48,211 nucleotides of DNA from RBG-16-66-20 sp049651845 (GTDB lineage Bacteria; Pseudomonadota; Gammaproteobacteria; Burkholderiales; SG8-39), in the NCBI GenBank assembly GCA_049651845.1, contig JBASCW010000119.1, positions 1-48,211 on the forward strand. The letters run 5' to 3'. This document shows positions 25,609-38,651 of the stretch, one piece after another. The notes below the pieces were generated by a model. The model was given only the letters and a program-made list of their open reading frames with translations. It had not been told where the DNA came from and made no database searches. The position numbers were made by a program, and so were the translations under genes. The first letter of the stretch is position 1. Each line of letters begins with the position of its first letter.

Positions 25609-27072
25609 TTAGCGCGGAAGCTCCGAGAAACCCATCAGGAATTCGTCCACCGCGCGAGCGCACTGCCGGCCCTCGCGGATGGCCCAGACCACGAGCGACT
25701 GGCCGCGGCGCATGTCGCCCGCGGCGAACACCTTTCCTGCCGAAGTGGCGTAGGCGCGCGCACCCTCGGTGTCGGCCAGTGCATTGCCGCGCGCATCCTT
25801 CTGCACGCCGAATTCCTCGAGCAGCGACTGCACCGGCGACACGAAGCCCATCGCGAGCAGCACCAGGTCGGCCGGAATCTCGAATTCCGTGCCCGGGAGC
25901 TCGGCGGGCTTGCCCTCTTTCCAATCGAGGCGCACCGCCTTGAGCCGCTTCACCTTGCCGCCCTCGCCGATCAACGCTTTCGTGGCCACTGCCCAGTCGC
26001 GCTCCACGCCTTCCTCGTGCGAGGAAGAAGTGCGCAGGCGCGTCGGCCAGTACGGCCAGACCGGGTTGCGCTCGACTTCCGGCGGCATCGGGAACAGCTC
26101 GAAGTTCGTCACCGAGGCCGCGCCGTGCCGGTTCGAGATGCCGATGCAGTCCGAGCCGGTGTCGCCGCCACCGATCACCACCACGTGCTTGCCCCTGGCC
26201 CAGAGCTCGGTCACGCCCTTGTCGCCCGCGACGCGCTTGTTCTGCAGCGGCAGGAAATCCATCGCGAAGTGCACGCCGTCCAGCTCGCGCCCCGGGATCG
26301 GCAGGTCGCGCGGCACCTCGGCGCCGCCGGAGAGCACCACCGCGTCGTACTCCGCGAGCAGCGATTCGGGCGCGAGCGTGCGCGTCGCGTCATTGGGCAC
26401 GCCCTTGCCGGGGCGCGCCCTGCCGACCCAGACGCCGCTGCGGAACTCGACGCCTTCGGCGCGCATCTGCTCCAGGCGCCGGTCGATCACGCGCTTCTCG
26501 AGCTTGAAGTCCGGGATGCCGTAGCGCAGCAGGCCGCCGATACGGTCGTTCTTCTCGAACACGGTGACCGCGTGCCCCGCGCGCGCGAGCTGCTGCGTGC
26601 AGGCCAGGCCCGCGGGCCCCGAGCCCACCACCGCGACGCTCTTGCCGCTCTTGTGCGTGGCCGGCTGCGGCTTGATCCAGCCTTCCTGCCATGCCTTGTC
26701 GACGATGGCATGCTCGATCGACTTGATGCCGACCGGGTCCTCGTCGATGCGCAGCACGCAGGCTTCCTCGCAAGGCGCCGGGCAGACGCGGCCCGTGAAC
26801 TCCGGGAAGTTGTTGGTCGAGTGCAGCGTCTCGATCGCGCGCTGCCAGTCCTGCCGGTACACGAGATCGTTGAAGTCCGGGATGATGTTGTTGACCGGAC
26901 AGCCCTGCATGCAGAACGGGATGCCGCAATCCATGCAGCGCGCGCCCTGCACGCCCGCGTCCGCGTCGGACAGGTGCAGCGTGAACTCGCGGTAGTGCTG
27001 CTTGCGCGCGTGGCTGTCCTCGTGCGGTTCCTCGAGGCGCTCGTATTCCAGGAAGCCCGTGATTTTCCCCAT
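25609..27072 (-). CDS. gltD: Glutamate synthase small subunit (NADPH)
   Basis: 487 residues from ATG at 27072. The N-terminal iron-sulfur part has CMDCGIPFCMQGCPVNN and CPAPCEEACV. Then come an FAD motif (VAVVGSGPAGLAC) and an NADPH motif (VVVIGGGDTGSDC). It takes electrons from NADPH to the large subunit. It lies 7 bp after gltB. The end (FLMGFSELPR) is followed within 8 bp by the truncated Crp/Fnr gene, unlike usual contexts. Confidence 0.97.
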   Translation of the reverse strand: MGKITGFLEYERLEEPHEDSHARKQHYREFTLHLSDADAGVQGARCMDCGIPFCMQGCPVNNIIPDFNDLVYRQDWQRAIETLHSTNNFPEFTGRVCPAPCEEACVLRIDEDPVGIKSIEHAIVDKAWQEGWIKPQPATHKSGKSVAVVGSGPAGLACTQQLARAGHAVTVFEKNDRIGGLLRYGIPDFKLEKRVIDRRLEQMRAEGVEFRSGVWVGRARPGKGVPNDATRTLAPESLLAEYDAVVLSGGAEVPRDLPIPGRELDGVHFAMDFLPLQNKRVAGDKGVTELWARGKHVVVIGGGDTGSDCIGISNRHGAASVTNFELFPMPPEVERNPVWPYWPTRLRTSSSHEEGVERDWAVATKALIGEGGKVKRLKAVRLDWKEGKPAELPGTEFEIPADLVLLAMGFVSPVQSLLEEFGVQKDARGNALADTEGARAYATSAGKVFAAGDMRRGQSLVVWAIREGRQCARAVDEFLMGFSELPR

Positions 27073-27079
27073 GGCGCCC

Positions 27080-31717
<4,638 letters not shown>

Positions 31718-31790
31718 ACTTAAACGCCTGATTTAAAGAGGGTTGCCAGCGTTTCCGCCGCGCCGCACAAAAATTGAGGGCGAGCTTTGA

Positions 31791-31819
31791 AATATACGCG
31801 TAGAACCACGGACTTACAA
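31791..31819 (-). promoter_or_regulatory. Sigma70-type promoter for gltBD
   Basis: On the minus strand TTGTAA (31819-31814) and TATATT (31796-31791) stand 17 bp apart: four and five of six matches to the -35 and -10 consensus. The gltB ATG is 74 nt downstream of the -10. This AT-rich patch is unusual in this GC-rich window. Confidence 0.65.
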
Positions 31820-31841
31820 GAGTTTGGCGGACTCGTGCCGC

Positions 31842-32924
31842 CTACTGCACTGCAGCAGCGAGACTCTCGCGAATCAGCTGGGCGTCGACCCCGCCGTGCA
31901 GCGCGGCACGGCCTAGGCCCTCGAGCAGCACGAAGTGCAGCTGGCCGCCCGCCGCTTTCTTGTCCACCTGCATGAGTTCCAGGTAGCGCTCGAGCGCGAG
32001 CGCCGGTGCGCGCAACGGCAGGCCGGCACGCGCGATGAGCGCCTTCACGCGCTCGGCTTCCTCGGCGCGCAGCGTGCCCGCGCGCCGCGACAGTTCGGTC
32101 GCCATCACCATGCCGGCGGCCACCGCCTCGCCGTGCAGCCATTCGCCGTAGCCCGCGCCTGCTTCGATGGCATGGCCGAAGGTGTGACCGAAGTTCAGGA
32201 TCGCGCGCAGCCCCGACTCGCGCTCGTCGGCCGCCACCACCTGCGCCTTCAGCTCGCAGCAGCGGCGCACCGCGTGCTCGAGCGCGGCGCGCTCGCGCGC
32301 CAGCAGCCGCTCGATGTTCGCCTCGAGCCACTCGACGAACGCGCGGTCGAGGATGAAGCCGTGCTTGATCACCTCGGCGATGCCGGCGCGCAGCTCGCGC
32401 ACGGGCAGCGTGTCGAGGCTGGCGACGTCCGCGATGACCGCGAGCGGCTGGTGGAAGGCGCCGACCATGTTCTTGCCGCGCGCGTGGTTGATCGCGGTCT
32501 TGCCGCCGACCGAGGAATCGACCTGCGCGAGCAGCGTCGTCGGCACCTGCAGGAACGGGATGCCGCGCTGGTAGACCGCCGCGGCGAAGCCCGCAAGGTC
32601 GCCCACCACGCCGCCGCCGAGCGCCACGATGAGGCCGTCTCGCCCGAGGCGCGCCGCCAGCAGCGCGTCGAACACGCGGTCGAGCACGATCCAGCTCTTG
32701 GCCTGTTCGCCGTCGTCGACCAGCACCGGCAAGGACTGGGCGCCCGCCTGCGCGAGCGCCTGCCGCACGCGTTCAAGATAGAGCGGCGCGACGATCGCGT
32801 TGGTCACGACGGCGACGCGTTTGCCTTGCACATGCGGCGCGTACAGGCCGGGCTCGCCGAGCAGGCCCGCGCCGATGTGGATCGGGTAGGAGCGCTCGCC
32901 GAGCGCTAGGCGGAGAGTCTGCAT
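31842..32924 (-). CDS. aroB: 3-dehydroquinate synthase
   Basis: 360 residues from ATG at 32924, which lies inside the end of aroK (19-bp overlap). The NAD-binding and active-site motifs are present: VALGGGVVGDLAGF, QVPTTLLAQVDSSVGGKTAIN, and the metal ligands in ILNFGHTFGHAIE and LHGEAVAAGM. It converts DAHP to 3-dehydroquinate in the shikimate pathway. The overlap with aroK supports coupled translation. No dgt gene lies between aroB and gltB, although many relatives have one. Confidence 0.97.
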   Translation of the reverse strand: MQTLRLALGERSYPIHIGAGLLGEPGLYAPHVQGKRVAVVTNAIVAPLYLERVRQALAQAGAQSLPVLVDDGEQAKSWIVLDRVFDALLAARLGRDGLIVALGGGVVGDLAGFAAAVYQRGIPFLQVPTTLLAQVDSSVGGKTAINHARGKNMVGAFHQPLAVIADVASLDTLPVRELRAGIAEVIKHGFILDRAFVEWLEANIERLLARERAALEHAVRRCCELKAQVVAADERESGLRAILNFGHTFGHAIEAGAGYGEWLHGEAVAAGMVMATELSRRAGTLRAEEAERVKALIARAGLPLRAPALALERYLELMQVDKKAAGGQLHFVLLEGLGRAALHGGVDAQLIRESLAAAVQ

Positions 32925-33454
32925 GCGGCGTCCAGACGCGCGAGCAGGTCGCGCGCGAGCGTCTGCACGCTCTGCTTGCCGGTGTCGATCACGATGTCGG
33001 CGATCTCCCGGTACAGCGGATCGCGCACCGCGTACAGCTCCTCGAGCTTCCTCTGCGGGTCCGACGTCGCTAGCAGCGGGCGGTTGCGGTCGTGGCGCAC
33101 GCGCTGCCACAGGTGCGCGGGACGCGCGTGCAGGTAGATGACCGTGCCGCGCGACGCCATGCAGCGGCGGTTCGCCTCGGTGAGCACGGCGCCGCCGCCC
33201 GTGGCGAGCACGACGCCCTCGAGCGCACAGAGCTCGGCGATCACCTGCGACTCGCGCGCGCGGAAGCCCTCTTCGCCTTCGATGTCGAAAATCACGGAGA
33301 TGCGCACGCCGCAGCGGCGCTCGACCTCTTCGTCGGAATCGTAGTAGGCGCGCTTGAGCCGGCGCGCGAGCAGCCGGCCGACGGTGGTCTTGCCCGCGCC
33401 CATCATGCCGACCAGGATCAGGTTGCCGCTGCGCCTGTCGCCGTCTTCGCTCAC
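32906..33454 (-). CDS. aroK: Shikimate kinase
   Basis: 182 residues from GTG at 33454. The P-loop is GMMGAGKTTVGR (16-27), the shikimate-binding Asp is in YYDSDEEVERR, and GGGAVLTEANR and the lid Arg (RNRPLL) are in place. It phosphorylates shikimate at the 3-position. It begins an aroK-aroB operon that lies behind the pilQ terminator. An ATG start is not available in frame near this position, so GTG is preferred. Confidence 0.96.
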   Translation of the reverse strand: MSEDGDRRSGNLILVGMMGAGKTTVGRLLARRLKRAYYDSDEEVERRCGVRISVIFDIEGEEGFRARESQVIAELCALEGVVLATGGGAVLTEANRRCMASRGTVIYLHARPAHLWQRVRHDRNRPLLATSDPQRKLEELYAVRDPLYREIADIVIDTGKQSVQTLARDLLARLDAACRLSA

Positions 33455-33489
33455 GCGGTCATTCTACGCAGGTGGAAAAATGGGCAGGT

Positions 33490-33521
33490 GGAAACAAAAA
33501 CGGCCGGGAGGGCCCGGCCGT
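33490..33521 (-). terminator. Intrinsic terminator after pilQ
   Basis: On the minus strand a perfect 9-bp GC-rich stem ACGGCCGGG / CCCGGCCGT (33500-33521) with a 4-nt loop is followed directly by TTTTTGTTT. It lies 22 bp after the pilQ stop. It should end the pil operon and isolate aroK. Confidence 0.9.
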
Positions 33522-33543
33522 CCGGTGTTTCCGGTGGTGCCGG

Positions 33544-35649
33544 TCAGCGCACGGTCATGCGCTCGGTCACGATCCGCGGCGTGATGAACACCAGCAGCTC
33601 GGTCTTGCTCGAGGTGTTCACCTGGTTGCGGAACAGGAAGCCGATGTAGGGCAGGTCGCCGAAGAACGGCACGCGCGTGTTGTCGGTGCGGTCGCGCTGG
33701 TCGTAGATGCCGCCGATCACCACCGTGCCGCCGTTCTCCACCAGCACCTCGGTCTTGATGTGCTTGGTGCTGATCGACACGCCCGCCGGCGTGGTCGCGC
33801 CCGGCTCGTCCTTGTTGACGTCCAGCGTCATGATGATGTTGCCGTCCGGCGTGATCTGCGGCTTGACCTTGAGCGACAGGTTGGCCTTGCGGAAGGCGAC
33901 GCTGGTGGCGCCCGACGAGGTCGCCTGCTGGTACGGGATCTCCGTGCCCTGCTCGATCACCGCCTCGACCTGGTCGGCGGTCAGCACGCGTGGGCTGGAG
34001 ATGGTCTTGCCCTTGCCGTCCGCCTCCAGCGCCGAGATCTCGATGTTCAGGAACTGCGTCATCGCGGAGTTGAACAGCGTGAACGCGAACTGGCCGGCGC
34101 TGAACGAGTTCAGGCCCGCGGCGGGCATGTTGACGTTGAACGAGTCCGGAAAAAACCCCGAGGACTGGGGCGTGGTCTGGCCCGTGCGCTCGCCGGTGCC
34201 GCCGATCGTGTTGCCGCTGGTCAGCCAGCGCGGGCTGTTGCTGCCGAGGATGCGGTGGCCCTGGCCGTTGCGGTCGTTGAAGCCGAGCCGCACGCCGAGG
34301 TTCTTGTTGAACAGCTCGCTCGCCTCCACGATGCGCGCCTCGATCATAACCTGGCGCACCGGCACGTCGATCTTGGCGATCAGCTTGCGCACCTCCTCGA
34401 GCCGCGACGGCGTGTCCTGCACGAACAGCGTATTGGTGCGCGCGTCGACGACCGCGCTGCCGCGCTTGGACAGCATGCGCTGGTTGGTGTCCGACAGCAG
34501 CTTCTGCACGTCGGCCGCCTTCTGGTAGTTCATCTGGAACGACTCGGTGCGCGTCTGCTCGAGCTCGTTGATCTGCGACTGCGACTCGAGCGCGAGCTTC
34601 TCGCGCGTCGCGAGCTCGTCGCGCGGCGCGATCGAGATCACGTTGCCGGACTTGCGCATGTCGAGACCGCGCGTCTGCAGGATGATGTCGAGCGCCTGGT
34701 CCCAGGGCACGTCCTTGAGCCGCAGCGTGATGTTGCCGCCCACCGTGTCGCTGGTGATGATATTGAGATCGGTGAAATCCGCGATCACGTTGAGCACGGC
34801 GCGCACTTCCACGTTCTGGAAGTTGAGCGACAGCTTCTCGCCCGTGTAGCGGCCGCGTTGCGCCGCCCGGGACGGGTCCTGAGCCGCCGCCTTCACCTCC
34901 ACCACGAACTGGGTGTCGGACTGGTAGGCGTTGTGCTCCCACTGGCCCTTCGCCTCGATCACCATGCGCACGTTCTCGCCCTGCTGGAAGGTGTTCACGG
35001 TCTGCACCGGCGTCGCGAAGTCCACCACGTCGAGGCGGCGGCGCAGGTTCTCCGGCAGCGAGGTCTTGAGGAATTCGATGACGATGTTCTGGCCCTGCTG
35101 GCGGATGTCGATGCCCGTCGAGGTGTCGGTGAGGTCCACCAGGATGCGCCCCTCGCCGCCCGTGCCGCGGCGGAAATCGACCTCGCGGATGGCGTGCTTG
35201 GTGTCGCCCCTGCCCTCGGCGAAATGCGACGTCTGCGACGCGCCGGCTGCGGCGGTGGCCGCGCTCAGCGTGACGATGATGTTCTTGCCGTCGAGCGCGA
35301 CCTGGTGCGACACCGAGCGGCGCAGGTTGAGCACCAGCCGCGTGCGGTCGGAGCCCTGCACCAGATTGACGCTGCGCAGCTCGCCCTGGCCGACGTCCTG
35401 CGAGTTGCGGCCGAGCGCATTGGTGGTGTTGGCGAAATCGAACACGATGCGCGCCGGATTGGCGACCGTGAAGCTCGGCGGCACGGCCTTGAGCGGATCC
35501 TTGGTGGCGATGCGCACCACGATGTTGCCGCCTTGCTGCGCGACGTCGAAGGCCTCGATGCTGTTTCCCTGCGCAAGCGCGGCGGCGACTGCGCCCAGCC
35601 AAAGAGCGGCCAGCGCGCCCAGAGCTTTCAGTTGTTTGAGCATGCTCAT
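33544..35649 (-). CDS. pilQ: Type IV pilus secretin
   Basis: 701 residues; the ATG overlaps the pilP stop (ATGA). The signal peptide ends ALAQ (about 27). Two AMIN domains (about 30-250) bind peptidoglycan, followed by an STN/N1 region (LNFQNVEVRAVLNVIADFTDLN), an N-domain (MNYQKAADVQKLL) and the secretin barrel with VPRLED-like segments and VGGTVVIGGIYDQ, FLFRNQ, ELLVFITPRIV. It forms the outer-membrane channel for the pilus fibre. It is the last gene of the pilMNOPQ operon. Confidence 0.97.
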   Translation of the reverse strand: MSMLKQLKALGALAALWLGAVAAALAQGNSIEAFDVAQQGGNIVVRIATKDPLKAVPPSFTVANPARIVFDFANTTNALGRNSQDVGQGELRSVNLVQGSDRTRLVLNLRRSVSHQVALDGKNIIVTLSAATAAAGASQTSHFAEGRGDTKHAIREVDFRRGTGGEGRILVDLTDTSTGIDIRQQGQNIVIEFLKTSLPENLRRRLDVVDFATPVQTVNTFQQGENVRMVIEAKGQWEHNAYQSDTQFVVEVKAAAQDPSRAAQRGRYTGEKLSLNFQNVEVRAVLNVIADFTDLNIITSDTVGGNITLRLKDVPWDQALDIILQTRGLDMRKSGNVISIAPRDELATREKLALESQSQINELEQTRTESFQMNYQKAADVQKLLSDTNQRMLSKRGSAVVDARTNTLFVQDTPSRLEEVRKLIAKIDVPVRQVMIEARIVEASELFNKNLGVRLGFNDRNGQGHRILGSNSPRWLTSGNTIGGTGERTGQTTPQSSGFFPDSFNVNMPAAGLNSFSAGQFAFTLFNSAMTQFLNIEISALEADGKGKTISSPRVLTADQVEAVIEQGTEIPYQQATSSGATSVAFRKANLSLKVKPQITPDGNIIMTLDVNKDEPGATTPAGVSISTKHIKTEVLVENGGTVVIGGIYDQRDRTDNTRVPFFGDLPYIGFLFRNQVNTSSKTELLVFITPRIVTERMTVR

Positions 35650-36173
35650 TTCTTGCCCTCCGACATTTGCAGCGTGGTGCTGCGCTCCACCCAGTCGCCG
35701 CCGCTGTCCTGGACGACTTCCTTGAGGTTGATCTGCGCTTCCTCGATGGCGGTGATCAGGCCGAAGTTCTGGCCCATGTAATTGCCCTTCTTGACGCGGA
35801 ACAGGTTGGTTCCGGCGCGCACCAGCGCGTACATGTCCTTGTTCTGCGAGAGCGTGCCGACCATCTGGATCGCATCCAGCGGGAACGCTTCGAGCGGCTC
35901 CTTCGGCCGGTTCAGGTCGGGTTGCACGCCGCCGCCGCCCGTGCCGACGCCGCCGGCGGTGGTCGCAACCACGATGCGGCCGGGCACGAACGGGTCGATC
36001 AGGCTCTCGCCCTTGTAAGGCACGGGCTCGTAGGTGCGCACCTGCGGCAGCGGATCGACCTTGCCGCGCAGGTCCTTGGTCATCGCCGCGAGCTCCTGCC
36101 GCAGCTCGCCCTGCTCCTCGCCGGCGCAAGCGGCGAGCAGCGCAATGCCGGCCAGTGCGATGAGTTTCCTCAT
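35646..36173 (-). CDS. pilP: Type IV pilus assembly lipoprotein
   Basis: 175 residues. The lipobox LLAACAGE puts the acyl Cys at about 16. A disordered Pro/Gly-rich linker (about 40-95) leads to a beta-sandwich domain (AIQMVGTLSQNKDMYALVRA, VKKGNYMGQNFG) that binds PilQ. It links the inner-membrane PilM/N/O complex to the secretin. Both ends overlap neighbours by four bases. Confidence 0.96.
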   Translation of the reverse strand: MRKLIALAGIALLAACAGEEQGELRQELAAMTKDLRGKVDPLPQVRTYEPVPYKGESLIDPFVPGRIVVATTAGGVGTGGGGVQPDLNRPKEPLEAFPLDAIQMVGTLSQNKDMYALVRAGTNLFRVKKGNYMGQNFGLITAIEEAQINLKEVVQDSGGDWVERSTTLQMSEGKK

Positions 36174-36817
36174 TTCTTGCCGCCCTTCTTCGCCGCGGCC
36201 TTGCGCTGCGCCGCGAGCTCGTCCTCGTCGAGGTAGCGGAAGGTGCGCGCCGTGACGTCCATCGTCAGGTTGCCGTCCTTGCCGGCCTCGATCGCGACGT
36301 CGTTCAACGTCACGATGCGCGGCAGCTGGCCGACGTCGGCGGCGAATCCGCCCATGTCGTGGTAGGTGCCGATCAGCTTGAGGCTGATCGGTAGCTCCGC
36401 GTAGAACTCCTTGGCCGCTTCGGAGGCCGCCGGCTTGAACAGTTCGAACTGCAGGCCGCGCGACAGGCCCGCCTGGTTGATGTCCACGAGCAGCGCGTCC
36501 ATCTGCGCCTTGTTCGGCAGCTGCTTGAGCAGCGCGCCGAACTGCGTGTCGATTTCCCGGAGCTGCTGCTTGTGCAGGTCGAGGTTGATCGCCTGCGTTT
36601 TCTTCGCCAGGTAGTCTTTCTTGAGAGAATCCTCCTGCGCGACGCCCCTCTCCAGCTCCTCGAGCTGGCCCTGCCAGACGCCGAAATAGCCGGCCACCGG
36701 GATCGCCACCAGGATCGCCACCAGCACCAGCAGCTTGGGCGCGAAGGTCCAGGTGCCCGGATCCTTCCAGTTGGTGCGCTTGAAATCGTCGGCAATCTGG
36801 TTGAAGTTGATCGCCAT
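36170..36817 (-). CDS. pilO: Type IV pilus inner-membrane protein
   Basis: 215 residues. A short cytoplasmic N-terminus, one TM helix (about 28-48), a coiled coil (about 50-95, ELERGVAQEDSLKKDYLAKK) and a ferredoxin-like domain. It pairs with PilN in the inner-membrane alignment complex. The tail is Lys-rich. It lies 3 bp after pilN. Confidence 0.95.
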   Translation of the reverse strand: MAINFNQIADDFKRTNWKDPGTWTFAPKLLVLVAILVAIPVAGYFGVWQGQLEELERGVAQEDSLKKDYLAKKTQAINLDLHKQQLREIDTQFGALLKQLPNKAQMDALLVDINQAGLSRGLQFELFKPAASEAAKEFYAELPISLKLIGTYHDMGGFAADVGQLPRIVTLNDVAIEAGKDGNLTMDVTARTFRYLDEDELAAQRKAAAKKGGKK

Positions 36818-36820
36818 GGC

Positions 36821-37432
36821 CTAGCTCTTCTTCTCTTCGGCAGCGGGTTTCGCGCCGGGCTTGGCCGCGCCCTTGGCATCTGGCGCCGCGGGGCGCTTGA
36901 GCGCGAGCTTCATGTTGAACTCGGAGATGCGCATCTTGCCGAGGTTCACCGCCTTGATCTCGACCAGATTCGGATTGGCGAGCCAGGGCGAGGACTCGAC
37001 GTTGCGCATCAGCGTCGAAACGCGGGCATTCGACTGGGCGTAACCGATCACGGTGACGTTGGGTCCGGCCTGCTTGACCGATTTCAGAAACACGCCCTCC
37101 GGCATCTGCCGCACCAGCTCGTCGAGCAGGTAAACCGTCTGCACGCGGTCGGTCTGCAGCGTCTCGATGATCTGCTTGCGCGCGAGCAGCGCCTGGATCT
37201 TGTCCTTGACTTCCTTGATCTCGTCGATTTCCTTGTCGAGCTTGGCGATCTCGGACTTCAGGAAGCGGTTGCGGTCCTCCTGGTTGCTGATGGCACCGGA
37301 GTAGAACAGCCAGCCCGCAGCGACGATGACGACGCCGAGTGCGGCCGTCATCCCGCCGAGCACGGCGAAATGCGTGCGGGCGCGCTTGCGCCGCTCTTCG
37401 CGGTGCGGCAGTAGATTGATTCTGGCGCTCAT
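36821..37432 (-). CDS. pilN: Type IV pilus inner-membrane protein
   Basis: 203 residues. The conserved N-terminus INLLPHREERRKR binds PilM; a TM helix (about 22-45) and coiled coil (EIAKLDKEIDEIKEVKDKI) follow, then a ferredoxin-like domain. The C-terminal 25 residues are Ala/Pro/Lys-rich. It forms a heterodimer with PilO. It lies 19 bp after pilM. Confidence 0.95.
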   Translation of the reverse strand: MSARINLLPHREERRKRARTHFAVLGGMTAALGVVIVAAGWLFYSGAISNQEDRNRFLKSEIAKLDKEIDEIKEVKDKIQALLARKQIIETLQTDRVQTVYLLDELVRQMPEGVFLKSVKQAGPNVTVIGYAQSNARVSTLMRNVESSPWLANPNLVEIKAVNLGKMRISEFNMKLALKRPAAPDAKGAAKPGAKPAAEEKKS

Positions 37433-37451
37433 GGCTCGACTCGCCTCTGGC

Positions 37452-38528
37452 TCAGACCGGGTCGAACCGGCGCATCGCCAGGCCGCAGGCCACGATCAGC
37501 GACGGCGCGTCCTGCACCAGGCGCTTGAGCTGGATCTTCGGCGAGGCCTGCATCGCGCCGAACGGGTTGGCGACCACGGTCGGTACCTGCGTGCGCGTGT
37601 GCACCGCCTCGTCCAGGCCCGGAATCACCGCCGAGCCGCCCGCAAGCAGGATGTGATCCACGGAGTTGTAAGACGTCGAGGTGAAGAAGAACTGCAGCGC
37701 ACGCTGCACCTCCTGCGACAGGTTCTCCATGAACGGGCGCAGTACCTCGGTCTCGAAGTCGTCCGGCAGACCGCCCGAGCGCTTGGCGTTCTCCGCCTCC
37801 TCCGGGCTCATGCCGTAGCGCGAGACGATGTCTGCGGTGAGCTGATTGCCGCCGAACGCTTGCTCGCGGTTGTAGACCGACTGCTCGTTGCGCACCACGC
37901 TCACCTGCATCACGTTGGCGCCGACGTCGACGATCGCCACGTTCTGGTCGTTGCCGCCGCCCGGCAGTTGCTTGATCACGAGCTGCAGCGCCGACATCTG
38001 CGCGAAGGACTCGACGTCCATCACCAGCGGCTTCAGGCCGGCGTTCTCGGCGACCGCGTAGCGGTCCGATACCTTCTCCTTGCGTGTCGCGGCGATCAGA
38101 ACTTCCTGCTCTTCGGGATTGGTGGGCGACGGCCCGACGACCTGGAAGTCGAGGTTCACCTCTTCAAGGGCGAACGGGATGTACTGGTTGGCTTCGCTTT
38201 CGACCTGCGTCTCGAGCTCTTCCTCGCGCAAGCCCGCAGCGACGATGATCTTCTTGGTGATCACAGCGCCCGAGGGCACCGCCATGGCGACGTGCTTGGT
38301 GCGGGTGGCCAGGCGCTTGTAGCCGCGCCCGACGGCGTCGGCGACGGCCTCGAGGATGTTGATGTTGCCGTCCACCACGGCGTCCTTGGGGAGCGCCTCG
38401 ATGATGTAGCGCTCAACGCGGTAGGCACCTTTACCGGCGTCCACGATCTCGAGCATCTTCACCGAGGATGAGCTGATATCCAGCCCGAACAACGGCGGCG
38501 CTTTCGGCTTGAAGAAGTCGAAATCCAT
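37452..38528 (-). CDS. pilM: Type IV pilus cytoplasmic actin-like protein
   Basis: 358 residues with the actin/FtsA-like ATPase fold: GLDISSSSVKMLEI at the N-terminus, VAIVDVGANVMQVSVV in the middle and ILLAGGSAVIPGLDEAV near the end. It binds the PilN N-terminus at the inner membrane. It starts the pilMNOPQ operon, divergent from mrcA across 123 bp. A purine-rich AAAGGAAAAAAGGGAA stretch precedes the ATG. Confidence 0.97.
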   Translation of the reverse strand: MDFDFFKPKAPPLFGLDISSSSVKMLEIVDAGKGAYRVERYIIEALPKDAVVDGNINILEAVADAVGRGYKRLATRTKHVAMAVPSGAVITKKIIVAAGLREEELETQVESEANQYIPFALEEVNLDFQVVGPSPTNPEEQEVLIAATRKEKVSDRYAVAENAGLKPLVMDVESFAQMSALQLVIKQLPGGGNDQNVAIVDVGANVMQVSVVRNEQSVYNREQAFGGNQLTADIVSRYGMSPEEAENAKRSGGLPDDFETEVLRPFMENLSQEVQRALQFFFTSTSYNSVDHILLAGGSAVIPGLDEAVHTRTQVPTVVANPFGAMQASPKIQLKRLVQDAPSLIVACGLAMRRFDPV

Positions 38529-38651
38529 GCTCAGGTTCCCTTTTTTCCTTTCGCATCGGCTAGTTAGGCGCGATACGCAGAATTTGCGTTAGATGCTAAC
38601 AACAACTACCCCGAGTGTCTAGTGAATCCTCCACGAAGGGGGAGGTCTATA

